Origin: Clostridia bacterium
Lineage (GTDB): Bacteria; Bacillota; Clostridia; Oscillospirales; Acutalibacteraceae
Length of the DNA: 5,775 nucleotides
Assembly (NCBI GenBank): GCA_900768035.1
Contig: CAAGBH010000096.1
Location: 1-5,775, forward strand
Reading direction: 5' to 3'
Both the position numbers and the translations under genes were made by a program. Of the stretch, positions 1-5,775 are shown piece after piece. The notes under the pieces were generated by a model that ran no database searches, was not told the DNA's origin, and saw only the letters and a list, made by a program, of their open reading frames with translations. The stretch's first letter is position 1; every line of letters begins with the position of its first letter.

Positions 1-837
1 AACCGACCGCTTAATTTTGAAGAATTTTATAAACACATAAATCAAGCGGTGTTTGTTTCGGCAACACCGGGAGAGTTTGAAAAAGATAAAGCCACACAGA
101 TTGTTGAACAGGTTATCCGTCCGACAGGTCTTTTAGATCCATTGATTTCTGTAAGGTCTACTGACGGACAAATTGATGATTTGGTTTCCGAAATAAACAT
201 AAGAATTGCAAAAAAAGAGCGAGTTTTAATCACAACGCTTACCAAAAAAATGGCGGAAGATTTGACCGATTATTTATCAAATATTGATATTAAAGTCCGC
301 TACATGCACTATGACATTGACACCATTGAGCGTATGGAAATTATTAGAGATTTGCGTCTTGGTGAATTTGATGTGCTCGTTGGTATAAACCTATTAAGAG
401 AAGGTCTTGATATACCCGAAGTATCGCTTGTGGCAATTCTTGATGCTGATAAAGAAGGATTCCTTCGAAGTGAAACTTCGCTTGTGCAGACAATCGGTCG
501 TGCCGCCCGTAATGCAGACGGTACAGTTATAATGTATGCCGATTTTGTTACACCGTCTATGGAGCGTGCTATTCGTGAAACCGAGCGCCGTAGGGCTATT
601 CAAAAGGCATATAACGAGAAAAACGGCATTACTCCTAAAACTATTATAAAAGACGTTCACGAAGTTTTGGAAATCGGCACAAAAGTTAAGGACAAACCGA
701 TTTCACGAATGTCAAAACTTGAGCGTGAGGCAGAAATTAAACGTCTTACAAACGAAATGAAAGCGGCGGCTAAAATTCTTGAATTTGAATATGCCGCAAC
801 TTTACGAGATAAAATCAATAAACTTAGAAAGGGTTAA
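1..837 (+). CDS. uvrB: UvrB, excinuclease ABC subunit B (C-terminal part, 5'-truncated by window edge)
   Basis: UvrB is the helicase-like damage-verification subunit of bacterial nucleotide excision repair; it is loaded by UvrA and then recruits UvrC. The reading frame is open from base 1 (AAC, starting NRPLNFEEF), so the window enters mid-gene and 278 residues remain of a protein usually near 660. Visible in order: the VSATPG helicase motif (fragment residues 19-24), TTLTKKMAEDL (about 79-89), the near-invariant RMEIIRDLRLGEFDVLVG stretch ending at about residue 128, motif V GINLLREGLD (from 128), motif VI QTIGRAAR (163-170), and a C-terminal UVR domain (about 237-278, with LEFEYAATLRDKI) that contacts UvrC. 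Walker A and the beta-hairpin lie upstream, outside the window. The first in-frame GTG at 49 is internal valine, not a start. No lesions or frameshifts are seen. The stop is followed closely by uvrA, so the two are almost certainly cotranscribed. Any LexA site would lie upstream of the window. Confidence 0.98.
   Translation, partial: NRPLNFEEFYKHINQAVFVSATPGEFEKDKATQIVEQVIRPTGLLDPLISVRSTDGQIDDLVSEINIRIAKKERVLITTLTKKMAEDLTDYLSNIDIKVRYMHYDIDTIERMEIIRDLRLGEFDVLVGINLLREGLDIPEVSLVAILDADKEGFLRSETSLVQTIGRAARNADGTVIMYADFVTPSMERAIRETERRRAIQKAYNEKNGITPKTIIKDVHEVLEIGTKVKDKPISRMSKLEREAEIKRLTNEMKAAAKILEFEYAATLRDKINKLRKG
826..833 (+). promoter_or_regulatory. Ribosome binding site for uvrA
   Basis: AGAAAGGG lies within the last codons of uvrB, 9 bases before the TTG at 843. 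It supports the TTG as the uvrA start and indicates translation of uvrA directly behind uvrB. Confidence 0.65.
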
Positions 838-842
838 TACTC

Positions 843-3680
843 TTGGCAAACGAAAAGATTATTATAAAAGGCGCTAACGAGCACAATTTAAAAAATATTG
901 ATGTTGAAATTCCAAGAGACAAACTTATTGTTTTCACGGGACTTTCGGGAAGCGGTAAATCTTCACTTGCATTTGATACTATTTATGCAGAGGGTCAAAG
1001 GCGGTATGTTGAGTCGCTTTCTTCTTATGCCCGTCAGTTTTTAGGGCAGATGGAAAAGCCAAATGTTGAGGTTATTGAGGGTCTTTCGCCTGCTATATCC
1101 ATCGACCAAAAAACCACTTCTAAAAACCCTCGTTCTACCGTTGGAACGGTGACTGAAATTTACGATTATTTGCGACTGTTATATGCAAGAGTTGGTGTTC
1201 CGCATTGTCCTATATGTGGCAAGGAAATTTCTCAGCAAACAACCGACCAAATTGTTGATGCGGTTATGAAACTCGAAAACGGAACTAAAATTCAAGTTTT
1301 ATCACCAATCGTAAAGGGAAGAAAAGGCGAATATAAAAAAGAACTTGAAAATATTCGTAAACAAGGCTATGTCCGTGTTAGAATTGACGGTCAGATTTAT
1401 GATTTATCAGAAGAAATCAAAATTGAGAAGAATAAAAAACACTTAATTGAAGTGATTATCGACCGTCTTGTTATTAAAGAGGATATTGTTTCCCGTTTGA
1501 CTGACAGTATTGAAACTGCCACTAATCTTTCAGGCGGACTTATTGCAGTTGACGTAATTGGCGGGGAAGAGATGCAGTTTTCTCAGACCTACGCTTGCGA
1601 CGAGCACGGAATAAGCATTCCGGAACTGACTCCCACAATGTTTTCTTTTAACAGTCCATTTGGCGCTTGTCCAACTTGTACGGGTCTTGGAATGTTTATG
1701 AAAGTAAACCCAAAACTTGTAATCAATGACCCTGAAAAATCTTTGCTCGACGGTGCTATTAAAGCATCAGGTTGGGGCGTTAATTCTTGGTTTAATCCAG
1801 ATGCTTCAACTATTGCCGAAATGTATTATAAAGGTATTGCGGAGCATTACGGTTTTGATATTAATCTTCCTTTTAAGGATATACCCGAAAATGCTAAAAA
1901 CGCCGTTTTATACGGTACTAACGGTGAAAAAATCAAACTTGTAAGAAATACTGATTATGGCGGAGGCACTTATTACGCCGAGTTTGAGGGTGTAATCAAT
2001 AACCTTGAGAGACGTTATAAAACTACCACAAGCGAATATTCACGTAATGAAATCGAAAGTTATATGACAGAGTCGCCCTGTCCTGATTGTGACGGACGAA
2101 GACTTAAGCCTGAATATCTTGCGGTTACTGTTGGCGGTAAAAATATTATTGAATTTTGCGATATGTCGGTAAGCCGTGAACTTGAGTTCATTGAGTCTTT
2201 GGAATTTTCTCAGCGTGACCAGATGATTGCAAAACCTATTTTGAAAGAAATCAAGGAAAGACTATCGTTCTTGCAGAGTGTCGGTCTTGAATATCTTAAT
2301 TTATCTCGTTCTTCGGGTACGCTTTCAGGTGGGGAAAGTCAGCGTATACGCTTGGCAACCCAAATCGGTTCTTCGCTTATGGGCGTGCTTTATATTCTTG
2401 ATGAACCAAGCATTGGACTTCATCAGCGTGATAATGACCGTCTTATAGCCACCTTAAAGCGCTTGCGAGACCTTGGTAATACTGTAATCGTGGTTGAGCA
2501 TGATGAGGATACAATGCGTGCTTCTGACTATGTTTTAGACATCGGACCGGGTGCCGGTATTCACGGTGGAAACGTTGTCTATTCGGGTGAATTGAAAGAT
2601 TTTAAAAATTGTAAAGAATCGGTGACTTCTGATTATCTTTACGGCAGAAAATTAATCCCCGTACCTAAAAACAGAAGAAAAGGTAACGGCAGTTATTTGA
2701 CTGTTAAAGGCGCAAAGGAAAACAATCTTAAAAATATAAATGTTAAAATTCCGCTTGGCACTTTTACTTGTGTTACAGGTGTGTCAGGCAGTGGTAAATC
2801 TTCGCTCGTTAACGATATTCTTTATAAAGTTTTAGCAAATAAACTTAATAATGCTAAAACATTTGCAGGAGAATATAAGTCGGTTGAAGGTATTGAAAAT
2901 CTTGATAAGGTTATAAATATAGACCAAGCACCGATTGGCAGAACACCCCGTTCAAACCCTGCAACATATACGGGTGTGTTTAATGATATCAGAGAACTTT
3001 TTGCATCAACCAAAGATGCTAAAATGCACGGATATAATGCCGGCCGTTTCTCCTTTAATGTCAAAGGCGGACGCTGTGAAGCGTGTCAGGGTGACGGTAT
3101 TTTAAAGATTGAAATGCACTTTTTACCTGATATATATGTACCTTGTGAAGTGTGTGGCGGTAGTAGATACAACCGTGAGACTTTAAATGTAAAATATAAA
3201 GGCAAGAATATATATGATGTTCTTGAAATGACGGTTGAAGAGGGGATGTATTTCTTTGAAAGTATACCGAAAATTCACCGAAAACTCAAAACCTTATATG
3301 AGGTTGGTCTTGGGTATATTAAAATCGGACAACCTGCAACGACGCTTTCAGGCGGTGAGGCTCAGCGTGTAAAACTTGCTACTGAACTTTCAAAAAGAAG
3401 TACAGGAAAGACGATTTATATATTGGACGAGCCGACGACAGGACTTCATACTGCCGATGTTCATAAACTAATTGATGTGTTACAACGTTTTGTTGATGCG
3501 GGTAATACTGTGCTTGTTATCGAACACAATTTAGATGTTATAAAAACCGCCGACCATATTATAGATTTAGGTCCTGAAGGCGGGGATATGGGCGGTACTG
3601 TGGTTGTAAGCGGTACTCCTGAAAAAGTGGCAGAATGTGATAAATCATATACGGGCAAATTTCTTAAAAAAATGCTTTAA
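843..3680 (+). CDS. uvrA: UvrA, excinuclease ABC subunit A (complete)
   Basis: UvrA is the dimeric ABC-type ATPase that finds bulky DNA lesions and hands them to UvrB. This copy has 945 residues, normal for the family (E. coli about 940), and is collinear throughout. First ATPase: Walker A GLSGSGKS (33-40), signature LSGGESQ (494-500), Walker B ILDEPS with D520/E521. Second ATPase: Walker A GVSGSGKS (646-653, K652), signature LSGGEAQ (835-841), Walker B ILDEPT with D862/E863. Zinc modules: C122/C125 probably pairing with C413/C416; C252/H255 with C276/C279; and the DNA-binding module C745/C748-X19-C768/C771 just after GRFSFNVKGGR. The UvrB-interaction and insertion domains lie between the first Walker A and signature. 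The start is TTG at 843: the next residues ANEKIIIKGANEHNLKNI match the family N-terminus, and a ribosome site precedes it. The gene lies 5 bases after uvrB. An unusual point is that the His ligand is in the second zinc module while the first reads CPIC. Confidence 0.98.
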   Translation: MANEKIIIKGANEHNLKNIDVEIPRDKLIVFTGLSGSGKSSLAFDTIYAEGQRRYVESLSSYARQFLGQMEKPNVEVIEGLSPAISIDQKTTSKNPRSTVGTVTEIYDYLRLLYARVGVPHCPICGKEISQQTTDQIVDAVMKLENGTKIQVLSPIVKGRKGEYKKELENIRKQGYVRVRIDGQIYDLSEEIKIEKNKKHLIEVIIDRLVIKEDIVSRLTDSIETATNLSGGLIAVDVIGGEEMQFSQTYACDEHGISIPELTPTMFSFNSPFGACPTCTGLGMFMKVNPKLVINDPEKSLLDGAIKASGWGVNSWFNPDASTIAEMYYKGIAEHYGFDINLPFKDIPENAKNAVLYGTNGEKIKLVRNTDYGGGTYYAEFEGVINNLERRYKTTTSEYSRNEIESYMTESPCPDCDGRRLKPEYLAVTVGGKNIIEFCDMSVSRELEFIESLEFSQRDQMIAKPILKEIKERLSFLQSVGLEYLNLSRSSGTLSGGESQRIRLATQIGSSLMGVLYILDEPSIGLHQRDNDRLIATLKRLRDLGNTVIVVEHDEDTMRASDYVLDIGPGAGIHGGNVVYSGELKDFKNCKESVTSDYLYGRKLIPVPKNRRKGNGSYLTVKGAKENNLKNINVKIPLGTFTCVTGVSGSGKSSLVNDILYKVLANKLNNAKTFAGEYKSVEGIENLDKVINIDQAPIGRTPRSNPATYTGVFNDIRELFASTKDAKMHGYNAGRFSFNVKGGRCEACQGDGILKIEMHFLPDIYVPCEVCGGSRYNRETLNVKYKGKNIYDVLEMTVEEGMYFFESIPKIHRKLKTLYEVGLGYIKIGQPATTLSGGEAQRVKLATELSKRSTGKTIYILDEPTTGLHTADVHKLIDVLQRFVDAGNTVLVIEHNLDVIKTADHIIDLGPEGGDMGGTVVVSGTPEKVAECDKSYTGKFLKKML

Positions 3681-3726
3681 TTTACACATTATTCACCATT
3701 AAATTTAAATATAGTATAAAATGTTA
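3681..3726 (+). promoter_or_regulatory. Possible sigma-A-type promoter between uvrA and the DUF5685 gene
   Basis: The short gap after uvrA contains TTCACC (3692-3697), a 17-base spacer and TATAAA (3715-3720), resembling a -35/-10 pair with 4/6 and 5/6 matches. Transcription would start near 3727, leaving only about 14 untranslated bases and running very close to the ribosome site, which weakens the call. The gap is extremely AT-rich, so chance matches are likely. No hairpin-plus-U-run terminator is visible after uvrA, so readthrough from uvrBA is equally possible. Confidence 0.35.
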
Positions 3727-3734
3727 AAGAGGTG
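3727..3734 (+). promoter_or_regulatory. Ribosome binding site deciding the TTG start at 3741
   Basis: AGAGGTGG is a strong Shine-Dalgarno sequence ending 6 bases before TTG 3741. The alternative in-frame GTG at 3732 lies inside this site and therefore cannot be the start it serves. Confidence 0.8.
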
Positions 3735-3740
3735 GAAATC

Positions 3741-4571
3741 TTGTTTGGGTATATTAAAACCGATAAAAGCGAACTGAAAATTAAAGAGTTTGAGACCTAT
3801 AAGGCGGTTTATTGCTCGCTTTGTAAGGCAATGGGTAAATATTATGGTTTACTGTCTCGTTTTACGCTAAATTATGATTTCACCTTTTTGGCATTGCTTA
3901 ACTTGTCTTTAAAAGACGGTTGTGATATAATTGAAAGAAAGCATTGCACTTTTAATCCGCTTAAGAAATGTAATTTTTGCAAAGATGATACCGCTTTTAA
4001 AATGCCTGCGGCGGCTTCAATGATTATGTCATACTATAAATTGCTTGATAATATTGAGGATGAAAAAGGTATTAAAAAAATAGGTTTTATTCTTTTAAAA
4101 CCTATTTTAAAATCAAGTTATAAAAAAGCCAAAAGCGACTATCCGCAACTTGATGAGATTGTAAAAAGTTATATTGATGAACAAACTTTACTTGAAAATA
4201 ATAACTGCAATGAAATCGACCGTATTGCAGACCCAACCGCAAAGGCACTTTCGCAAATTTTAATGCTTTGCAGTGATGATAATTCGCAAAAACGGGTTTT
4301 AGATAGGATAGGGTATTGTCTTGGCAGATACATATACTTGTTAGATGCTTTTTGTGATTTGGAAGAAGATATCAAAAAAGGCTCTTACAACGTATTGAAA
4401 AATAAACCGAAAGAAGAAATTAAAGATTATATAGAAAAACAACTGTTTTTCTGTATCAATGAATCTGCAAAGGCTTTTGAACTTTTAGAAATAAAGAAGT
4501 ATAAATCAATTCTTGGAAATATTATTTATTTAGGTCTTGAGCAAACCGCAAAAAAGGAGATTAAAGAATGA
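3741..4571 (+). CDS. DUF5685-family protein, possible isoprenoid-synthase-like all-helical fold
   Basis: A 276-residue soluble protein of unknown function. It is assigned to DUF5685 from its N-terminus (MFGYIKTDKSELKIKEFE, then YKAVYCSLCKAMGKYYG), recalled as characteristic of that clostridial family. The TTG start at 3741 gives MFGYI and has a well-placed AGAGGTGG; the GTG at 3732 is rejected. No signal peptide or clear membrane segment is seen and the chain looks mostly helical. Two aspartate-rich helices stand out: KLLDNIEDE (100-108; D103, D107) and LLDAFCDLEEDIKKG (200-214; D202, D206, D210). Both resemble the paired DxxxD motifs of squalene/phytoene synthases, which bind diphosphate through magnesium. 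This is a motif-level inference, not an established function. Cysteines form two CxxC pairs (C25/C28, C77/C80) plus C61 and C69, possibly a metal site. The stop overlaps the next start (ATGA), implying translational coupling with the J-domain gene. It is lysine-rich and more AT-rich by eye than uvrA. Confidence 0.85.
   Translation: MFGYIKTDKSELKIKEFETYKAVYCSLCKAMGKYYGLLSRFTLNYDFTFLALLNLSLKDGCDIIERKHCTFNPLKKCNFCKDDTAFKMPAAASMIMSYYKLLDNIEDEKGIKKIGFILLKPILKSSYKKAKSDYPQLDEIVKSYIDEQTLLENNNCNEIDRIADPTAKALSQILMLCSDDNSQKRVLDRIGYCLGRYIYLLDAFCDLEEDIKKGSYNVLKNKPKEEIKDYIEKQLFFCINESAKAFELLEIKKYKSILGNIIYLGLEQTAKKEIKE
4077..4108. repeat. Perfect 13-bp inverted repeat with 6-base loop inside the DUF5685 gene
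   Basis: The left arm AAAATAGGTTTTA (4077-4089) and right arm TAAAACCTATTTT (4096-4108) are exact reverse complements around the loop TTCTTT. It encodes KIGFILLKPIL in frame. The stem is flanked by an A-run and ends in a T-run, so it looks like a weak bidirectional terminator, but it has only two G-C pairs and sits mid-gene. Function is unknown. Confidence 0.6.
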
Positions 4572-5164
4572 AAGACCCATATCAGATTTTAGGTGTAAAC
4601 AGAAATTCTACTGACGAGGAAATTAAAGACGCTTACAGACAGTTGGCAAGAAAATATCACCCCGATAATTACGGTGATAATCCGCTTTCCGATTTGGCAG
4701 AAGAAAAAATGCAGGAAATCAACGAGGCTTATGACGCTATTATGAACACCCGAAAGGGAAGTAAAAACAATAGCAACGATTATTCTGCTCAAAATTCAGA
4801 TTTCCCCGAAGTTAGAAATTTAATAAGACAGGGAAGACTTGAACAAGCGCAAGAACTTCTTGACGGTGTACCGCCTCAGAACAGAAATGCAGAATGGTAT
4901 TTCTTAAACGGCACTGTGCTTTACAGACGTGGTTGGTTTGACCAAGCATACACAAGTTTTGCTACTGCTTCCCGTATGGACCCCTCTAACCCTGAATACC
5001 GTAATGCAGTTAATAACGCTCAAAGACAGTCTGCAAGACAGTTTAACAACCCTTACCGCACATATAACACCAACAGTTGCAGCGGTTGTGATGTCTGTCA
5101 AGGTCTTATTTGTGCTGACTGTTGTTGTGAATGTATGGGCGGCGACCTTTTAAGGTGCTGTTAA
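4568..5164 (+). CDS. J-domain protein with TPR-like middle and cysteine-rich C-terminal tail
   Basis: A 198-residue protein. Residues 3-60 form a J domain: DPYQILGV, helix II DEEIKDAYRQLARKY, the catalytic HPD at 31-33 that stimulates Hsp70/DnaK ATPase, and INEAYDAI of helix III. A polar Asn/Ser linker (61-78) follows. Residues 79-152 make two helical-hairpin TPR-like repeats (VRNLIRQGRLEQAQELL; WYFLNGTVLYRRGWFDQAYTSFATA...DP), suggesting a protein-binding surface. The end (171-198) has ten cysteines in 28 residues, with CSGCDVC, CADCCCEC and a terminal Cys-Cys. This is not a true DnaJ: there is no G/F region, no CxxCxGxG zinc repeats and no C-terminal substrate domain. The ATG overlaps the preceding stop and AAGGAG sits 8 bases upstream (4554-4559). 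No signal peptide or membrane helix is seen. It probably directs DnaK to a specific client, which is unknown; the tail could bind metal or be lipidated. The J-domain call is secure, the role is not. Confidence 0.93.
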   Translation: MKDPYQILGVNRNSTDEEIKDAYRQLARKYHPDNYGDNPLSDLAEEKMQEINEAYDAIMNTRKGSKNNSNDYSAQNSDFPEVRNLIRQGRLEQAQELLDGVPPQNRNAEWYFLNGTVLYRRGWFDQAYTSFATASRMDPSNPEYRNAVNNAQRQSARQFNNPYRTYNTNSCSGCDVCQGLICADCCCECMGGDLLRCC

Positions 5165-5703
5165 TGAAAAACACAAATAAAATCACCCTTTGTGCCATTA
5201 TGTCCGCATTGGCAACGGTTATAATGTTAGTTTCATATTTTCCGTATTTAACCTATGCCGTACCTGCTGTTGCAGGACTTTGCATTATGGCGGTTGTTAT
5301 CGAAATCAACTTAAAATGGGCGTTTTTTTCCTATATAGTATCAAGTGTTTTAGTGTTTATGTTTGCTGAAACCGAAAGCAAACTGCTCTATATTTTTCTT
5401 TTCGGTTATTATCCTATTGTTAAATCACTTATTGAAAAAATCGGAAATCAGATTATTGAATGGATAATTAAACTTCTCAATTTTAATATTTCGGTTGTTT
5501 TGGCTTATTTTATACTCACAAAACTTTTTATGTTACCATTAGGTGATTTTGGACCTCTTGCGCAGTATGGCGTTATTGTTTTGCTTGCGCTTGGTAATAT
5601 AGTCTTTGTGGTTTATGATATTGCAGTTTCAAGAATGTCACAGTTTTATTATTATAAATTACATTCAAAAGTTAAAAAATATTTAAAAATTAAGGAAAAG
5701 TAA
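5164..5703 (+). CDS. Small multi-spanning membrane protein, possibly ECF transporter S-component-like
   Basis: A 179-residue integral membrane protein of unrecognised specific family. Hydrophobic segments fall at about residues 7-26, 32-48, 52-68, 74-90, 106-124 and 135-153, followed by a basic tail (HSKVKKYLKIKEK). Size, roughly six spans and the opening pattern (KITLCAIMSALATVIMLVS, then AVPAVAGLCIM) recall substrate-binding S components of energy-coupling factor transporters, but no substrate-diagnostic motif is recognised. A conserved-looking FGYYPIVKSLIEK (80-92) lies near mid-protein. The ATG at 5164 is chosen over an in-frame ATG at 5131 because AAGGTG (5152-5157) sits 6 bases upstream of it and MKNTNKITL is a normal membrane-protein start; the longer form would only add residues read from the upstream gene's cysteine tail in another frame. 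It overlaps the J-domain stop by one base (TAATG), and birA begins one base after its stop, so it is inside an operon. It may work with the J-domain/DUF5685 pair or be independent. Confidence 0.85.
   Translation: MKNTNKITLCAIMSALATVIMLVSYFPYLTYAVPAVAGLCIMAVVIEINLKWAFFSYIVSSVLVFMFAETESKLLYIFLFGYYPIVKSLIEKIGNQIIEWIIKLLNFNISVVLAYFILTKLFMLPLGDFGPLAQYGVIVLLALGNIVFVVYDIAVSRMSQFYYYKLHSKVKKYLKIKEK
5692..5696 (+). promoter_or_regulatory. Ribosome binding site for the birA-like gene
   Basis: AAGGA lies in the last codons of the membrane protein gene, 8 bases before TTG 5705, and supports that start. Confidence 0.65.
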
Positions 5704-5704
5704 T

Positions 5705-5775
5705 TTGATTAAGAATTATATTAAAACCCCTGATATTGATATTAAAATTTTATCAACAGTTGATTCAACAAATGA
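5705..5775 (+). CDS. birA: Biotin--[acetyl-CoA-carboxylase] ligase, N-terminal fragment (3'-truncated by window edge)
   Basis: Only 23 codons plus two bases are present. They begin at TTG 5705 and reach the segment ILSTVDSTN (about residues 14-22), which matches the first conserved motif of the BirA/LplA-type biotin protein ligase catalytic domain. That enzyme makes biotinyl-AMP and transfers biotin to a lysine on carboxylase carrier domains. The frame is closed upstream by TAA at 5684-5686, and TTG 5705 is the only ordinary start before the motif. The catalytic motif therefore begins about 16 residues in, leaving no room for the N-terminal winged-helix DNA-binding domain of repressor-type BirA; this looks like a monofunctional ligase. 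The gene follows the membrane protein by one base and is presumably cotranscribed. With so little sequence the assignment rests on one motif and on gene order that I recall as common in related Clostridia. Confidence 0.75.
   Translation, partial: MIKNYIKTPDIDIKILSTVDSTN

Noticed and set aside
49..51. GTG as a start codon of a short uvrB-like ORF
   Set aside because: The frame is open back to base 1 and the upstream residues (NRPLNFEEF) belong to UvrB, so GTG is an internal valine before the VSATPG motif.
466..480. Small hairpin CGAAGT-GAA-ACTTCG in uvrB
   Set aside because: A six-base stem within the conserved FLRSETSL coding stretch, without a T-run; consistent with chance.
394..660. Antisense ORF of 88 codons over uvrB, and similar minus-strand ORFs over uvrA, the DUF5685 and J-domain genes
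   Set aside because: They lie opposite well-conserved coding sequence, show no recognisable protein features and have no independent ribosome sites that I could support.
3732..3740. GTG at 3732 as the start of the DUF5685 gene
   Set aside because: It lies inside the AGAGGTGG ribosome site; TTG 3741 has proper spacing and gives the MFGY N-terminus expected of the family.
3681..3740. Rho-independent terminator after uvrA
   Set aside because: The gap has AT-rich short palindromes but no stable G-C stem followed by a T-run.
5131..5163. ATG at 5131 as the membrane protein start
   Set aside because: It has no suitable ribosome site and adds 11 residues encoded out of frame with the conserved cysteine tail; ATG 5164 has AAGGTG at good spacing.
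4568..5164. Canonical DnaJ (dnaJ)
   Set aside because: It lacks the G/F linker, the four CxxCxGxG repeats and the C-terminal substrate-binding domain; the cysteine tail does not match the DnaJ zinc region.
5164..5703. Biotin transporter BioY, suggested by adjacency to birA
   Set aside because: The size is similar, but I see none of the Gly-rich segments expected of BioY; only a generic S-component resemblance remains.

Overview
The window is AT-rich DNA with all genes on the + strand, tightly packed. Low G+C, purine-rich ribosome binding sites (AAGGAG, AGAGGTGG, AAGGA), frequent TTG starts, and a DUF5685 protein next to a J-domain protein with a cysteine tail all point to a member of the Clostridia (Bacillota), probably an uncultured gut Oscillospiraceae/Ruminococcaceae-type organism. 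This assignment is an inference from protein character and gene order; no rRNA or other marker is present.

Layout. Bases 1-837 hold the C-terminal 278 residues of UvrB, cut by the window edge. After a 5-base gap, 843-3680 is a complete UvrA. Together they are the usual Bacillota uvrB-uvrA nucleotide excision repair operon. A 60-base AT-rich gap follows, with a possible promoter and no visible terminator.

The second half is a coupled run of small, poorly known genes. A DUF5685-family protein (3741-4571) overlaps by four bases (ATGA) a J-domain/TPR-like protein with a 10-cysteine tail (4568-5164). That gene overlaps by one base (TAATG) a 179-residue multi-spanning membrane protein (5164-5703). 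One base later a TTG opens a biotin--protein ligase (birA-like, 5705 to the window end), recognised by its STVDSTN segment.

How the genes relate. UvrA and UvrB load damage recognition and verification onto DNA. The DUF5685, J-domain and membrane genes are probably co-translated and may form a functional unit of unknown role. The most notable points are two aspartate-rich helices in the DUF5685 protein that resemble those of squalene/phytoene synthases, and a J protein ending in a cysteine cluster with a terminal Cys-Cys, superficially like eukaryotic cysteine-string proteins. Whether these facts are connected is speculation. There are no RNA genes, mobile elements, CRISPR arrays or minus-strand genes that I can support.
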